The notes under the pieces are model-generated. The model did not search any database. It was not told the origin of the DNA and was given only the letters and a program-made list of their open reading frames with translations. Positions 36,773 through 55,376 of a stretch of 64,000 nt of DNA are shown piece by piece (the stretch's first letter is position 1; the number at the start of each line of letters is the position of its first letter). The position numbers and the translations under genes are program-made. This stretch comes from Sulfuricurvum sp. PD_MW2 (GTDB lineage Bacteria; Campylobacterota; Campylobacteria; Campylobacterales; Sulfurimonadaceae), in assembly GCF_002633015.1 (NCBI RefSeq), contig NZ_NSIU01000002.1, positions 1 through 64,000 on the forward strand, read 5' to 3'.

Positions 36773-37369
36773 ATGGCTATTGAATTACCGCTTCTCCCTT
36801 TTTCAAAAAATGCGTTAGAACCCTATATCAGTTCTCAAACCCTCGACTACCATTACGGAAAGCATCACAATACGTACATCATCAATACGAATAACCTTAT
36901 CAAAGACACTGATCTCGAGAATGCTTCGCTAGAGGAGATCATCAAAACCAGCTTCAACAATGCTGCACAAACCGGTTTGTTCAACAATGCTGCACAGGTA
37001 TGGAATCATACCTTCTACTGGCACTCCCTTTCACCAACAGGGGGAGGTGCTCCAAGCGGCAAAATTGCAGCGATGATCAATCAGGATTTCGGTAGTTATG
37101 ATGATTTTGCGAAACGCTTTAAAGAAGCGGCTTTAGGGCAATTCGGTAGCGGCTGGGCTTGGCTTGCAGTGGTCGAAGGAAAACTAGCTATCCATAAAAC
37201 ATCGAATGCCGATACCCCTATTGTTCATGGCATGACACCACTACTTTGCATCGATGTATGGGAACATGCCTATTATCTGGATTATAAAAATGTCCGTGCA
37301 GAATATGTCGACAACGTGATCAATCGTTTGTTAAACTGGGAATTTGCGAATAGAAATTTAGAAGAGTAA
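36773..37369 (+). CDS. sodB: Superoxide dismutase (Fe type likely)
   Basis: A 198-residue Fe/Mn SOD that dismutates superoxide in the cytoplasm. Metal ligands are His in the N-terminal HYGKHHNTY region, His in VWNHTFYW, and Asp and His in DVWEHAYY. The context QTGLFNNAAQVWNH and GSGWAWLA is as in iron enzymes. The start is ATG 36773 with AAGGAG at a good distance; the longer open frame from 36734 begins inside the promoter. It is the last plus-strand gene before the minus-strand ribosomal block. Confidence 0.96.
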   Translation: MAIELPLLPFSKNALEPYISSQTLDYHYGKHHNTYIINTNNLIKDTDLENASLEEIIKTSFNNAAQTGLFNNAAQVWNHTFYWHSLSPTGGGAPSGKIAAMINQDFGSYDDFAKRFKEAALGQFGSGWAWLAVVEGKLAIHKTSNADTPIVHGMTPLLCIDVWEHAYYLDYKNVRAEYVDNVINRLLNWEFANRNLEE

Positions 37370-37373
37370 AAAA

Positions 37374-37389
37374 GTGCCCCGAGGGGCGA
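37374..37389 (-). terminator. Terminator of the str operon (after fusA)
   Basis: GCCCC / GGGGC palindrome (37376-37387) is followed on the minus strand by ACTTTTTT. It lies 17 bp past the fusA stop and also just past the convergent sodB stop (37369). A strong GC stem plus T-run suits rho-independent termination of the long ribosomal cluster. Confidence 0.75.
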
Positions 37390-37405
37390 GAGGAGAGAAA
37401 ATCTC

Positions 37406-39490
37406 TTAGCTGTTACGCTTTTTGATGATCTCTTCTGCAACGTTGCGTGGAACTTCTTCGTAGTGATCGAATTCCATAGAGTAACTTGCACGTCCTTGTG
37501 TTGCTGAACGAAGGTCAGTTGAGTAACCAAACATTTCAGAAAGTGGTACGAACGCATCAACAATTTTGTTCCCTGAACGGTCACCCATGTTGTTAACTTG
37601 TCCACGACGACGGTTAAGGTCACCGATAACGTCACCCATGAAGTTTTCAGGAACTTCAACTTCAACTTTCATCATCGGCTCAAGGATACATGGGTTAGCT
37701 TTACGTGCAGCTTCTTTGAATCCCATAGATGCAGCCAATTTAAATGCCATCTCAGATGAGTCAACCTCATGGTATGAACCATCATACAACGCAACTTCGA
37801 TATCTTCGATCGGATAACCCGCGAGAACACCTTTTTGCATCGCTTCAGCACACCCTTTTTCAACCGCTGGAATATACTCTTTTGGAATAACCCCACCTTT
37901 GATCTCATTTTTGAAGGTAAAACCTGTACCTGCTTCACCCGGCTTAACACGGATATAGATGTGACCGAATTGTCCACGTCCACCCGATTGTTTCGCGTAT
38001 TTGTATTCTTGGTTAACTTCGTTGCGGATTGCTTCACGGTATGCAACTTGCGGTGCACCAACTTCCGCTTCAACTTTAAATTCACGGAACATACGGTCAA
38101 CCAAGATCTCAAGGTGAAGCTCACCCATACCAGAGATGATCGTTTGTCCAGTTTCTTCGTCAGTATGAACACGGAAAGATGGATCTTCTGCAGCTAGTTT
38201 TCCAAGTGCAATACCCATCTTTTCTTGGTCCGCTTTGGTTTTTGGCTCAACCGCAACCGAGATAACCGGATCAGGGAAATGCATACGCTCAAGGATTACG
38301 CGATCTTTTTCATCACAAAGGGTATCTCCGGTAGTCGTGTCTTTAAGACCGACAACTGCACCGATTTCCCCTGCGTAAAGTGCTTTAATCTCTTCACGTT
38401 TGTTAGCGTGCATTTTCAAAAGACGACCGATACGCTCTTTTTTACCTTTGGTAGTATTGATAGCGTATGAACCAGATTCAAGAACACCACGGTACATACG
38501 TACGAATGTCAATTGTCCTACGAATGGGTCAGTCATAATTTTGAATGCCAAACCTGCAAACGGCTCATCGTCAGTTGAGTTAACGATAACTTCAACTTCT
38601 TCATCATCTTCTTTTGTACCACGGATTTGTGCTACTTCAAGTGGTGATGGAAGATAATCAACAACCGCATCAAGAAGAGTTTGTACCCCTTTGTTTTTGA
38701 ACGCAGTTCCACATGTCATCGGGATGATTTCCATTTTCAAACAACCCGCTTTGATACCGCGCATGATCTCTTCGTTTGTAAGGTCACCCTCTTCGAAGAA
38801 TTTTTCCATCAATGAATCGTCACCCTCAGCTGCTGCTTCCATCATACGTGCACGATACTCTTCAGCTTTGTCCATCAAATCAGCAGGGATTTCTTCTTCA
38901 CGATAGTTAGATCCCATCGCAGCATCATCATCCCAAAGGATCGCTTTCATTTTAACGAGATCGATGATCCCTTTAAATTGATCTTCTGCACCGATTGGAA
39001 GTTGGATAGGTACCGGATTTGCTTTTAAACGGTTACGGATTTGATCTTCTACGTTATAGAAATCAGCACCGATACGGTCCATTTTGTTTACGAAAACCAT
39101 ACGTGGTACACCGTAACGGTTTGCTTGACGCCATACCGTCTCAGATTGTGGTTGAACCCCACCTACCGCACAGAATACTGCAACAGCACCGTCAAGTACG
39201 CGCATAGAACGCTCAACTTCAATGGTGAAGTCAACGTGGCCCGGAGTGTCGATGATGTTGATTTGTTTTTTGCGCCATTCACAAGTGGTCGCAGCAGAAG
39301 TAATCGTGATACCGCGCTCTTGCTCTTGCTCCATCCAGTCCATGGTTGCAGCACCTTCGTGAACTTCACCGATTTTGTGTGATACACCGGTGTAGAACAA
39401 GATACGCTCAGTTGTTGTCGTTTTACCCGCGTCGATGTGTGCGGCGATACCGATGTTTCTTACGTCTTCAAGTTTATGGGATCTTGCCAT
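37406..39490 (-). CDS. fusA: Elongation factor G
   Basis: A 694-residue translocation GTPase. G1 AHIDAGKTT (near residue 16), G2/switch I with [10 protein letters not shown]3 DTPGHVDF and G4 NKMD are present. Domains II-V follow, with domain IV containing the SGGRGQFGH segment. Full family length. It is last in the str cluster, separated from rpsG by a terminator-like hairpin. Confidence 0.99.
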   Translation of the reverse strand: MARSHKLEDVRNIGIAAHIDAGKTTTTERILFYTGVSHKIGEVHEGAATMDWMEQEQERGITITSAATTCEWRKKQINIIDTPGHVDFTIEVERSMRVLDGAVAVFCAVGGVQPQSETVWRQANRYGVPRMVFVNKMDRIGADFYNVEDQIRNRLKANPVPIQLPIGAEDQFKGIIDLVKMKAILWDDDAAMGSNYREEEIPADLMDKAEEYRARMMEAAAEGDDSLMEKFFEEGDLTNEEIMRGIKAGCLKMEIIPMTCGTAFKNKGVQTLLDAVVDYLPSPLEVAQIRGTKEDDEEVEVIVNSTDDEPFAGLAFKIMTDPFVGQLTFVRMYRGVLESGSYAINTTKGKKERIGRLLKMHANKREEIKALYAGEIGAVVGLKDTTTGDTLCDEKDRVILERMHFPDPVISVAVEPKTKADQEKMGIALGKLAAEDPSFRVHTDEETGQTIISGMGELHLEILVDRMFREFKVEAEVGAPQVAYREAIRNEVNQEYKYAKQSGGRGQFGHIYIRVKPGEAGTGFTFKNEIKGGVIPKEYIPAVEKGCAEAMQKGVLAGYPIEDIEVALYDGSYHEVDSSEMAFKLAASMGFKEAARKANPCILEPMMKVEVEVPENFMGDVIGDLNRRRGQVNNMGDRSGNKIVDAFVPLSEMFGYSTDLRSATQGRASYSMEFDHYEEVPRNVAEEIIKKRNS

Positions 39491-39529
39491 GTTAATAGCC
39501 CTTAATAGAGTTTATAGTGGAATGAAAAA

Positions 39530-39551
39530 TGATAACCCGAGTGGGTTATCA
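39530..39551 (-). terminator. Hairpin between rpsG and fusA (attenuator-like)
   Basis: A 9-bp perfect stem TGATAACCC / GGGTTATCA with a 4-nt loop is followed on the minus strand by TTTTTC. It resembles a rho-independent terminator yet sits inside the operon, 17 bp after rpsG, so it may set the fusA:rpsG ratio. Confidence 0.65.
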
Positions 39552-39567
39552 AAAGATTACGAAAATC

Positions 39568-40056
<489 letters not shown>

Positions 40057-40108
40057 TCATTTACTCAAAAAACGGTCATCATCAACCGATTCTTGTTAGA
40101 CTAAATAC

Positions 40109-40489
40109 TTATTTTTTAGCCTTAGCTTTTTTCGTTCCGTATTTAGAACGAGATACTTTACGGTCTTTAACACCCGCAGTATCAAGAGCACCACGTACGA
40201 TATGGTATTTAACCCCTGGTAAGTCTTTTACACGACCACCACGAACAAGAACGATAGAGTGCTCTTGCAAGTTGTGACCTTCCCCACCGATATAACTAAT
40301 TACTTCAAACCCTGAAGTCAAACGTACTTTAGCAACTTTACGAAGCGCCGAGTTCGGTTTTTTAGGGGTTGTAGTATATACACGAGTACATACACCACGA
40401 CGTTGTGGGCATGACACCAAAGCAGGTGATTTTGATTTTTTCACTACCGCTTGTCGCTCTTTACGAATAAGTTGGTTGATTGTTGGCAC
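40109..40489 (-). CDS. rpsL: 30S ribosomal protein S12
   Basis: A 126-residue decoding-centre protein. The start is GTG 40489 (VPTINQL), because AAGGAGA lies just upstream; the longer open frame to 40537 has no support. Streptomycin-relevant lysines are the wild-type form in [11 protein letters not shown] and in GRVKDLPGV. First gene of the rpsL-rpsG-fusA segment, with a hairpin separating it from rpoC. Confidence 0.98.
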   Translation of the reverse strand: MPTINQLIRKERQAVVKKSKSPALVSCPQRRGVCTRVYTTTPKKPNSALRKVAKVRLTSGFEVISYIGGEGHNLQEHSIVLVRGGRVKDLPGVKYHIVRGALDTAGVKDRKVSRSKYGTKKAKAKK

Positions 40490-40629
40490 ACAATCTCCTT
40501 TGTTGAATTGTTCCAGTAGAATATATAATCCGCTCATGACAAGGGGACTAATAAACGCGCAATGGTATCCAATTTTTGATTAATTTGAGCTTATTTTAAG
40601 GAAGTTGTAAGAGAGAAAGGAAATAGAAA

Positions 40630-40649
40630 TTTCCCGCATAAGCGGGAAA
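40630..40649 (-). terminator. Hairpin between rpoC and rpsL
   Basis: An 8-bp stem TTTCCCGC / GCGGGAAA with an ATAA loop, followed on the minus strand by TTTCTATTT. It lies 17 bp past the rpoC stop. It is a partial terminator or mRNA 3'-end protector separating rpoBC from rpsL-rpsG-fusA. Confidence 0.65.
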
Positions 40650-40666
40650 GGGAGAAAAAGGTGACC

Positions 40667-49316
<8,650 letters not shown>

Positions 49317-49398
49317 CTACCTCAATCGAAGTTTTTGATCCCATAGGGATAAGTGCAAAGTCTATAACTCAAGCGTCCTTGAGTCTATAACGACGTAT

Positions 49399-49442
49399 GG
49401 GCACTTTACGAAAGAGTAAAAAACCCGCTTCGTAAAGTGCCC
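49399..49442 (-). ncRNA. rplL-rpoB intergenic hairpin (processing or attenuation element)
   Basis: A 14-bp perfect stem GGGCACTTTACGAA / TTCGTAAAGTGCCC with a 16-nt loop that contains a T-rich stretch on the minus strand. It lies in the rplL-rpoB gap. In E. coli this gap holds an attenuator and an RNase III site that lower rpoBC relative to rplJL, so the same role is inferred. Confidence 0.7.
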
Positions 49443-49452
49443 TGTGGGAGGT

Positions 49453-49468
49453 GGAGGCCTAAGCCTCC
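49453..49468 (-). ncRNA. Second small hairpin in the rplL-rpoB gap
   Basis: GGAGGC-CTAA-GCCTCC, a 6-bp GC-rich stem 13 nt past the rplL stop and upstream of the larger hairpin in transcription order. There is no T-run, so it is not a standard terminator; it may protect the rplL 3' end after processing. Confidence 0.5.
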
Positions 49469-49481
49469 GGTATCAAAATGA

Positions 49482-49850
49482 TTATTTGATTTCGACGACA
49501 GCGCCAGCTTCTTCAAGCTCTTTTTTCGCTGCTTCAGCATCTTGTTTAGAGATACCTTCTTTAAGAGTTGTAGGTGCACCTTCAACCGCATCTTTAGCCT
49601 CTTTAAGACCAAGACCTGTCATAGCACGAACTACTTTAATAACGTTGATTTTTTTATCACCACCGTCTTTCAAGATAACGTCGAACTCAGTTTTTTCTTC
49701 TGCAGCTTCAGCAACAACAGCAGCGCCAGCAACCGCAACCGGTTGAGCAGATACGCCAAATTTTTCTTCGAATTCTTTTACAAGCTCAGAAAGCTCAAGA
49801 ACAGACAAGTTTGAGATAAACTCAAGAACATCTTCTTTAGTTACAGCCAT
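49482..49850 (-). CDS. rplL: 50S ribosomal protein L7/L12
   Basis: A 122-residue stalk protein: an N-terminal dimerisation helix pair, an Ala/Glu-rich hinge ([18 protein letters not shown]) and the C-terminal factor-binding domain with [20 protein letters not shown]. It recruits translational GTPases. It follows rplJ by 67 bp. Confidence 0.99.
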   Translation of the reverse strand: MAVTKEDVLEFISNLSVLELSELVKEFEEKFGVSAQPVAVAGAAVVAEAAEEKTEFDVILKDGGDKKINVIKVVRAMTGLGLKEAKDAVEGAPTTLKEGISKQDAEAAKKELEEAGAVVEIK

Positions 49851-49917
49851 AGTATTCTCCTATTGGTATTTTATTTTTTATGCCGACATTTCTATCAGCG
49901 GTATTGTGAAGCAGCAA

Positions 49918-50403
49918 TCACGCCGCTTCTTCTTCTTTTTTGCGTTTAAGCGCATCGAGTCCGATAGTGAAGTTGCGAACTGGTCCCATCCATACAGATG
50001 CGAGCATTCCAAGCAACTCTTCGCGTCCCGGAAGGGTAGCGAATGCACGAACTTTATTTTCGTCTGCTGCTTCGCCGTCGATGTATGCAGTACGGATGAT
50101 AAATTTATCATTCGCTTTTGCAAAATCAACTGCAGCCTTAGATGCAGCGATCGCGTCTGAACCCCATACGAAAATATTAGTATCTTTAATTTCGATACCG
50201 CTCATTTGCGCATTATTCAAAGCGATAGTCGCAAGTGTATTTTTTACAACTTGCACTTTTGCATCTTTCGCACGTGCGATTTTACGTAGTTCTTCCAATT
50301 CTGACACGGCTAAACCACGGTAATCACACATAATAACTGCTGAAGACGATTTAAACTCTTCGGTAAGAGCATTAACGATCTCAGATTTTTGTGCTTTATT
50401 CAT
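49918..50403 (-). CDS. rplJ: 50S ribosomal protein L10
   Basis: A 161-residue stalk base protein carrying L7/L12 dimers. The start is ATG 50403 (MNKAQKSEIV) with AAGGAG upstream; the longer frame to 50433 covers the leader. Conserved YRGLAVSELEELR and VVKNTLATIA are present. It probably autoregulates through the leader upstream. Confidence 0.98.
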   Translation of the reverse strand: MNKAQKSEIVNALTEEFKSSSAVIMCDYRGLAVSELEELRKIARAKDAKVQVVKNTLATIALNNAQMSGIEIKDTNIFVWGSDAIAASKAAVDFAKANDKFIIRTAYIDGEAADENKVRAFATLPGREELLGMLASVWMGPVRNFTIGLDALKRKKEEEAA

Positions 50404-50524
50404 TGTTTCTCCTTTCCAGACATACAACTTCAAGCGGGGCAGAGTTTTCTGATTAAGGCCTTAGCCCCCTACTGTCTTCAGTCCATAAGATAAAGTCAGG
50501 CACATAGTGCCTGATATCCGCTGA
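50404..50524 (-). ncRNA. L10 (rplJ) leader RNA
   Basis: The 121-nt rplA-rplJ gap on the minus strand contains GAAGACAGTAGGGGGC followed by a long-range complementary GCCCC (GGGGC...GCCCC) and an upstream hairpin ATATCAGGCAC-TATG-TGCCTGA. The AGACAGUAGG element and position match the ribosomal L10 leader, where L10(L12)4 binds and represses rplJL translation. The assignment is from motif and position; a covariance search would settle it. Confidence 0.72.
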
Positions 50525-51220
50525 TTAACGGATATCCAAAAGTTCTTGTGTTTCGAACTTGATTGCTGGACTCATTGTCAATGACAATGCAGCATTTTTG
50601 ATGTAGCGACCTTTTGCAGTCGATGGTTTCGCACGGTTGATAGCACCAACAAATGCTTTGATATTTTCGGCAATTTTATCTGAATCAAAGCTAACTTTAC
50701 CGATACCAGCGTGGATATTACCTTTTTTGTCAACACGGAAATTTACTTGTCCGCCTTTAACATTGCTAACCGCTTTTGCGATATCAGCAGTTACGGTTCC
50801 GGTTTTAGGGTTAGGCATCATCCCTTTTGGTCCGAGGATACGACCTACTTGACCAACAAGACCCATACAATCTGGAGCAGCAACAACGATGTCGAAGTTG
50901 ATATTTCCTGATTTGATTTGGTCTACTAAATCTTCTGCACCGACAATGTCAGCACCAGCATTTTTAGCTTCGTCAACTTTTGCACCTTTAGCAAATACAG
51001 CAACACGAACCACTTTACCTGTACCGTGAGGAAGCACGACGGCACCACGGATCATTTGGTCTGCGTGACGTGGATCAACACCAAGGTTTAGTGCGATTTC
51101 AACAGTTTCGTCAAATTTTGCAGATTTTAATTCTTTTACAAATACAGACGCATCAGCTACTGAATAGCTTTTGGTCATATCAATTTTTTCACTTAGTTGT
51201 TTATAGCGTTTTCCAGCCAT
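50525..51220 (-). CDS. rplA: 50S ribosomal protein L1
   Basis: A 231-residue L1-stalk protein binding 23S r[25 protein letters not shown] and [15 protein letters not shown] are diagnostic. It is 65 bp downstream of rplK in the standard L11 operon order. Confidence 0.99.
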   Translation of the reverse strand: MAGKRYKQLSEKIDMTKSYSVADASVFVKELKSAKFDETVEIALNLGVDPRHADQMIRGAVVLPHGTGKVVRVAVFAKGAKVDEAKNAGADIVGAEDLVDQIKSGNINFDIVVAAPDCMGLVGQVGRILGPKGMMPNPKTGTVTADIAKAVSNVKGGQVNFRVDKKGNIHAGIGKVSFDSDKIAENIKAFVGAINRAKPSTAKGRYIKNAALSLTMSPAIKFETQELLDIR

Positions 51221-51285
51221 TTGAATTCTCCAATTTTAGAATCTGCCGCAGTGATTAGACTCTTTGCGGTCGAAGAGCATAGAAA

Positions 51286-51711
51286 TCAATCGACGACGTC
51301 GATCCCCATTGAGCGAGCTGAACCAGCAATAGTACGTGCAGCAGCTTCTTCATCTTGTGTATTCATGTCTTGCATTTTTTGCTTAACAATTTCCATGATT
51401 TGAGCTTTAGTGATTTTCGCCACTTTGTTCTTCATCGGATTATCAGAACCTTTTTTGATACCGATTTTATTCATAATTAATGCGGTATTTGCAGGTTGTT
51501 TTGTGATAAATGAAAACGTTTTATCAGCATATACAGTAATAACAGTTGGGAGTTTGAACCCAGCCTTATCTTTTGTTCGCTCGTTAAACGCTTTACAGAA
51601 TTCCATGATGTTAACACCACGTTGACCAAGTGCAGGACCTACCGGTGGTGCCGGGTTAGCGGCGCCGGCTTGAATTTGCAACTTGATGTAGCCAGTAATT
51701 TTCTTTGCCAT
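51286..51711 (-). CDS. rplK: 50S ribosomal protein L11
   Basis: A 141-residue protein of the GTPase-associated centre. It has the N-terminal [21 protein letters not shown] with the PP pair and the C-terminal rRNA-binding domain ([22 protein letters not shown]). It starts 21 bp after nusG. Confidence 0.99.
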   Translation of the reverse strand: MAKKITGYIKLQIQAGAANPAPPVGPALGQRGVNIMEFCKAFNERTKDKAGFKLPTVITVYADKTFSFITKQPANTALIMNKIGIKKGSDNPMKNKVAKITKAQIMEIVKQKMQDMNTQDEEAAARTIAGSARSMGIDVVD

Positions 51712-51732
51712 TTGTGCTTCCTTTTTTTAAGA

Positions 51733-52263
51733 TTAAATAATTTTTTCGACTTGAGTATACGAAATATCAACCGGAGTACTACGTCCGAAGATAGAAACAT
51801 TGAGCTTTAGCGTGCCGTGTTCCAAATCGTACTCATCCACCGTACCGGTAAAGTTTGCAAACGGACCATCAACGATACGAACCATTTCACCGTTGTCAAA
51901 GAATACTTTTGGTTTCGGAGCTGAACGATTCGTCACACGATCCAAAATAACTGCAATATCGTTATCGCTGAGCGGAGTAGGTTTATTAGACTCTCCGATA
52001 AATCCTGCGACACGCGGCAAGGATTGGATACGATGCTGCAAATCGATAGAAAGATCCATATTTGCAAACACGTACCCAGAATAGAGTGAACGCTCACTGA
52101 TTTTCTTTTTGCCGTTTTTTACTTCGATGACATCTTCCGTAGGGACGATTACTTCAGTAATGACTTCTTGAAGATTGTTTTCAGCAATAATGTTTTCGAT
52201 AGCTGCTTTAACGCTTCGCTCGCTACCAGCATACGTTTGAATAGAGTACCAACGATGTGCCAT
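51733..52263 (-). CDS. nusG: Transcription elongation factor NusG
   Basis: A 176-residue NusG: an NGN domain (RWYSIQTYAGSE..VKAAIEN, GYVFANMDLS) that binds RNA polymerase, then a KOW domain (GEMVRIVDGPFANFTGTVDEYD) that contacts S10 or Rho. It starts 9 bp after secE. Confidence 0.99.
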   Translation of the reverse strand: MAHRWYSIQTYAGSERSVKAAIENIIAENNLQEVITEVIVPTEDVIEVKNGKKKISERSLYSGYVFANMDLSIDLQHRIQSLPRVAGFIGESNKPTPLSDNDIAVILDRVTNRSAPKPKVFFDNGEMVRIVDGPFANFTGTVDEYDLEHGTLKLNVSIFGRSTPVDISYTQVEKII

Positions 52264-52272
52264 CTTTTTTCC

Positions 52273-52458
52273 TTATTTCAAAATTGCCGAAACGGTTGAA
52301 GACATGATAAGATCAACTAACGCCAAAAACAATACGACAAAAGTAACAACCGCTACAACAGCGATAAATGCTTGTTTGACTTGCGGCTTTGTCGGGAAAA
52401 TGACTTTTGCAAGTTCCATTTTCGCATTGTGTATGGTTTGAGACAATTTGTTTTTCAT
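52273..52458 (-). CDS. secE: Preprotein translocase subunit SecE
   Basis: A 61-residue single-span SecE, the short form. An amphipathic helix (MELAKVIFPTKPQVKQAF) precedes one membrane segment (about 31-50). It clamps SecY in the translocon. It lies between the tRNA-Trp gene and nusG, as in most Campylobacterota. Confidence 0.96.
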   Translation of the reverse strand: MKNKLSQTIHNAKMELAKVIFPTKPQVKQAFIAVVAVVTFVVLFLALVDLIMSSTVSAILK

Positions 52459-52523
52459 TTTTTAGTATCCTCAGGACATTTCCGACGAATAAGGCTCTAA
52501 AGCACCATTAGTCAAAAATGAAG

Positions 52524-52599
52524 TGGCACGCCAGGAGGGACTCGAACCCCCAGCCGTCGGATTTGGAATCCGGCGCTCTACCATTGGAGCTACTGACGT
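52524..52599 (-). tRNA. trnW: tRNA-Trp (CCA)
   Basis: A 76-nt cloverleaf on the minus strand with encoded CCA. The acceptor is ACGTCAG / CTGGCGT (one T-G wobble), D-arm GCTC...GAGC, anticodon loop TTCCAAA and T-loop TTCGAGT. The outermost anticodon-stem pair is a C-A mismatch (positions 27-43). It lies between rpmG and secE. Confidence 0.96.
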
Positions 52600-52622
52600 A
52601 TAAAATCCCCGAAGGGAAAAAC

Positions 52623-52775
52623 TTACAGTTTTGCTTCTTTGTGAACAGTGTGCTCACGGCAGAATTTGCAAAACTTACGTACTGAAAATTTTTCAGTATG
52701 AGTTTTTTTGTTTTTAGAGGTGTGATAGTTACGACGAGTACACTTCTCACACGCTAAATGGATATTTTCACGCAT
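52623..52775 (-). CDS. rpmG: 50S ribosomal protein L33
   Basis: A 50-residue protein too short for usual length cut-offs. It begins MRENIHLACEKC and ends HTVHKEAKL. Two CxxC pairs (CEKC and CKFC) mark the zinc-binding (C+) form of L33. It sits between tuf and tRNA-Trp, the usual place in this phylum. Confidence 0.96.
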   Translation of the reverse strand: MRENIHLACEKCTRRNYHTSKNKKTHTEKFSVRKFCKFCREHTVHKEAKL

Positions 52776-52791
52776 GTTTTACCTTATTTAT

Positions 52792-52807
52792 CCAACCCGT
52801 AGGTTGG
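52792..52807 (-). terminator. Hairpin between tuf and rpmG
   Basis: CCAACC-CGTA-GGTTGG, a 6-bp stem 7 bp past the tuf stop, followed on the minus strand by ATAAATAA rather than a T-run. It may be a weak terminator or an RNA 3'-end stabiliser that lets tuf exceed rpmG and secE. Confidence 0.5.
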
Positions 52808-52813
52808 GGGAAA

Positions 52814-54013
52814 TTATGCAAGGATTTTAGAAACAACCCCAGCGCCGACAGTACGTCCACCTTCACGGATAGCGAAGCGAGTACCCTCTTCCATCGCGAT
52901 CGGATGGATCAATTCTGCAACAATTTTAACGTTGTCGCCTGGCATAACCATTTCAGTACCTTCTTGCAAAGTAATGGCACCTGTTACGTCTGTTGTACGA
53001 ACGTAGAATTGTGGGCGGTAACCGTTAAAGAATGGAGTATGACGTCCACCTTCATCTTTGCTCAATACGTAGATCTCTGCCTCAAATTTTGTGTGAGGAG
53101 TGATTGATTTTGGTTTACAAAGAACTTGTCCGCGCTCAACATCTTCTTTTTTCGTACCACGGAGAAGAAGACCACAGTTGTCACCCGCTTCACCCATTTC
53201 CATTTCTTTACGGAACATTTCAACACCAGTTACGGTTGTTGTTTGTGTATCACGGATACCAACGATCTCGATAGTTTCACCGATTTTGATTGTACCACGC
53301 TCGATACGACCAGTAACAACAGTACCACGACCAGAGATAGAGAAAACATCCTCTACCGGCATCAAGAAATCTTTATCTGTTTCGCGGATTGGTTGTGGAA
53401 TGTAACGATCCACTTCCGCCATCAATTTTTGAATTTTTGCTGACCACTCACCAAGAGTACCAGTTTTTGCTTCTTCAAGAGCACGAAGAGCTGAACCAGC
53501 TACGATTGGAGTATCGTCACCCGGGAAATCATAAGTGTCAAGAAGTTCACGAATTTCCATCTCAACAAGTTCAAGAAGTTCTTCGTCATCAACCATATCT
53601 TCTTTGTTCATGAAAACAACGATGTATGGAACACCAACTTGTTTTGAAAGAAGGATGTGCTCACGAGTTTGTGGCATCGGGCCGTCCGCTGCAGATACAA
53701 CAAGGATAGCGCCGTCCATTTGTGCAGCACCGGTAATCATGTTTTTAACATAGTCGGCATGCCCAGGACAGTCAACGTGTGCATAGTGACGGTTGTCTGT
53801 TTCGTACTCAACGTGTGAAGTAGCGATCGTAATACCGCGCTCGCGCTCTTCAGGAGCGTTATCGATTTGATCGTAATCCATCATTGCAGCACCGTTTGTT
53901 ACTGCAAGAACAGCTGTAATTGCTGCTGTCAATGTAGTTTTACCGTGGTCAACGTGACCGATTGTACCGATGTTACAGTGTGGTTTATTACGCGTAAACT
54001 TTTCTTTTGCCAT
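52814..54013 (-). CDS. tuf: Elongation factor Tu
   Basis: A 399-residue GTPase delivering aminoacyl-t[16 protein letters not shown] (G1), [12 protein letters not shown] (switch I), DCPGHADY (G3) and NKEDM (G4) are present, and domain III ends [12 protein letters not shown]. It follows four tRNA genes, matching the thrU-tyrU-glyT-thrT-tufB arrangement of E. coli. Confidence 0.99.
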   Translation of the reverse strand: MAKEKFTRNKPHCNIGTIGHVDHGKTTLTAAITAVLAVTNGAAMMDYDQIDNAPEERERGITIATSHVEYETDNRHYAHVDCPGHADYVKNMITGAAQMDGAILVVSAADGPMPQTREHILLSKQVGVPYIVVFMNKEDMVDDEELLELVEMEIRELLDTYDFPGDDTPIVAGSALRALEEAKTGTLGEWSAKIQKLMAEVDRYIPQPIRETDKDFLMPVEDVFSISGRGTVVTGRIERGTIKIGETIEIVGIRDTQTTTVTGVEMFRKEMEMGEAGDNCGLLLRGTKKEDVERGQVLCKPKSITPHTKFEAEIYVLSKDEGGRHTPFFNGYRPQFYVRTTDVTGAITLQEGTEMVMPGDNVKIVAELIHPIAMEEGTRFAIREGGRTVGAGVVSKILA

Positions 54014-54109
54014 AGTGTCCTCCGACGATGTGTGTAAATGAATTTGGAATTATACCAAAAAACAGCTGAAATAGCTTTCAAGCTTTCAAAAAAATTACAA
54101 AATTATTAC

Positions 54110-54184
<75 letters not shown>

Positions 54185-54284
54185 ATAAAACAATGATAAA
54201 TATGTATTTTGGAAGCTTAAAAACTATTTTACGTTTTAAGGTAATTGATGAAGTAAATATTGCGAATTGTACTTCAGCTCCCAG

Positions 54285-54361
<77 letters not shown>

Positions 54362-54364
54362 AGA

Positions 54365-54450
<86 letters not shown>

Positions 54451-54505
54451 ACGGCCATAATCTGGTCTAACACTGATAAATGTAATGCGTTCCGCTTTCA
54501 TTCAA

Positions 54506-54582
54506 TGGTGCCGGCACGAGGATTTGAACCCCGGGCCTATTGATTACAAATCAATTGCTCTAGCCAACTGAGCTATGCCGGC
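54506..54582 (-). tRNA. tRNA-Thr (TGT)
   Basis: A 77-nt cloverleaf with encoded CCA. Acceptor GCCGGCA / TGCCGGC, anticodon stem ATTGA / TCAAT with loop TTTGTAA, and T-loop TTCAAAT. First gene of the tRNA-tuf transcript. Confidence 0.97.
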
Positions 54583-54603
54583 ATTTTGTGAAATGGAGCC
54601 GAA

Positions 54604-54632
54604 ATTATATACACTCTTTTATTAAATGTCAA
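54604..54632 (-). promoter_or_regulatory. Perfect consensus sigma-70 promoter of the tRNA-tuf operon
   Basis: On the minus strand TTGACA (54632-54627), a 17-bp spacer, then TATAAT (54609-54604): a full match at the optimal spacing. It is followed by TTCGGCTCC, a GC-containing discriminator of the kind seen at stringently controlled stable-RNA promoters. Transcription should start near 54597, about 15 nt before tRNA-Thr. Confidence 0.88.
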
Positions 54633-54638
54633 GGGTAT

Positions 54639-55376
54639 TTAAAAGATTCTATAAATAATCTCTTTTTTCTTTTTTTTCTCGATGATTTCTTCGACCATCA
54701 ACCCTTCAATATTCATAGCAACCAGGGCATTTACTGAGTCGATTTGTCTTTTTGCCGCTTCACGCAAAACAATCCCTCGATACGCTTTTGCCCAGTGACT
54801 AACCACTTTTCCCCCCTTGAGAAACTTCAATGTTGTCACCGATTGTTCGGGAATATAAAACTTATCGTAATATCCAGCGCGTAAATCCAAAATTTCATCA
54901 TCACCTATCATAGCATCCAATGCAGCTGTGAAATGGGTTTTATAATGTTTATCTGGGATAAACGATCCTATCGCGGCACCTTGCTTGAGTTTGTAATCGG
55001 GTAATACGTCCGAAGCGCGTACAGGACCGAAAAGGTTCGAAAAAATAAGGGTATGTGTATCTATGTATTTTTGCGCATCGGCTGTAAGATTTGAATAGTC
55101 CAAATAATCATACGCTACCCCTTCATAGCGCTCAATCGCTTTCATGGTAGAGAGAGATTTTATAGGGTGACGATAACGATGATACTCACCGGAGTCTTTG
55201 ATACCAAAAAGCTCATACAAATCTTCATCATTTCCATTTTGTATCAAATACTCATATTGCTCGATTACCTCAAGCCGTTTCTCAAATAACTCAGGAAATA
55301 TCAAATCTGTTTCATTCAAGGGAGGACAACTGCCCCCTTGGCGTTTTCCTTCACTTGGGGAAAAAAGGATAAGCAT
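54639..55376 (-). CDS. yaaA: YaaA-family peroxide stress protein
   Basis: A 245-residue YaaA/DUF328 protein. It opens with LILFSPSEGKR and carries FSNLFGPVRASD.LPDYKLKQGA and the central LDLRAGYYDKFY segment. In E. coli YaaA lowers free iron under peroxide stress and binds DNA. Its ATG overlaps the antiporter stop (TGATG), and its end is 7 bp from the tRNA operon -35. Confidence 0.88.
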   Translation of the reverse strand: MLILFSPSEGKRQGGSCPPLNETDLIFPELFEKRLEVIEQYEYLIQNGNDEDLYELFGIKDSGEYHRYRHPIKSLSTMKAIERYEGVAYDYLDYSNLTADAQKYIDTHTLIFSNLFGPVRASDVLPDYKLKQGAAIGSFIPDKHYKTHFTAALDAMIGDDEILDLRAGYYDKFYIPEQSVTTLKFLKGGKVVSHWAKAYRGIVLREAAKRQIDSVNALVAMNIEGLMVEEIIEKKKKKEIIYRIF

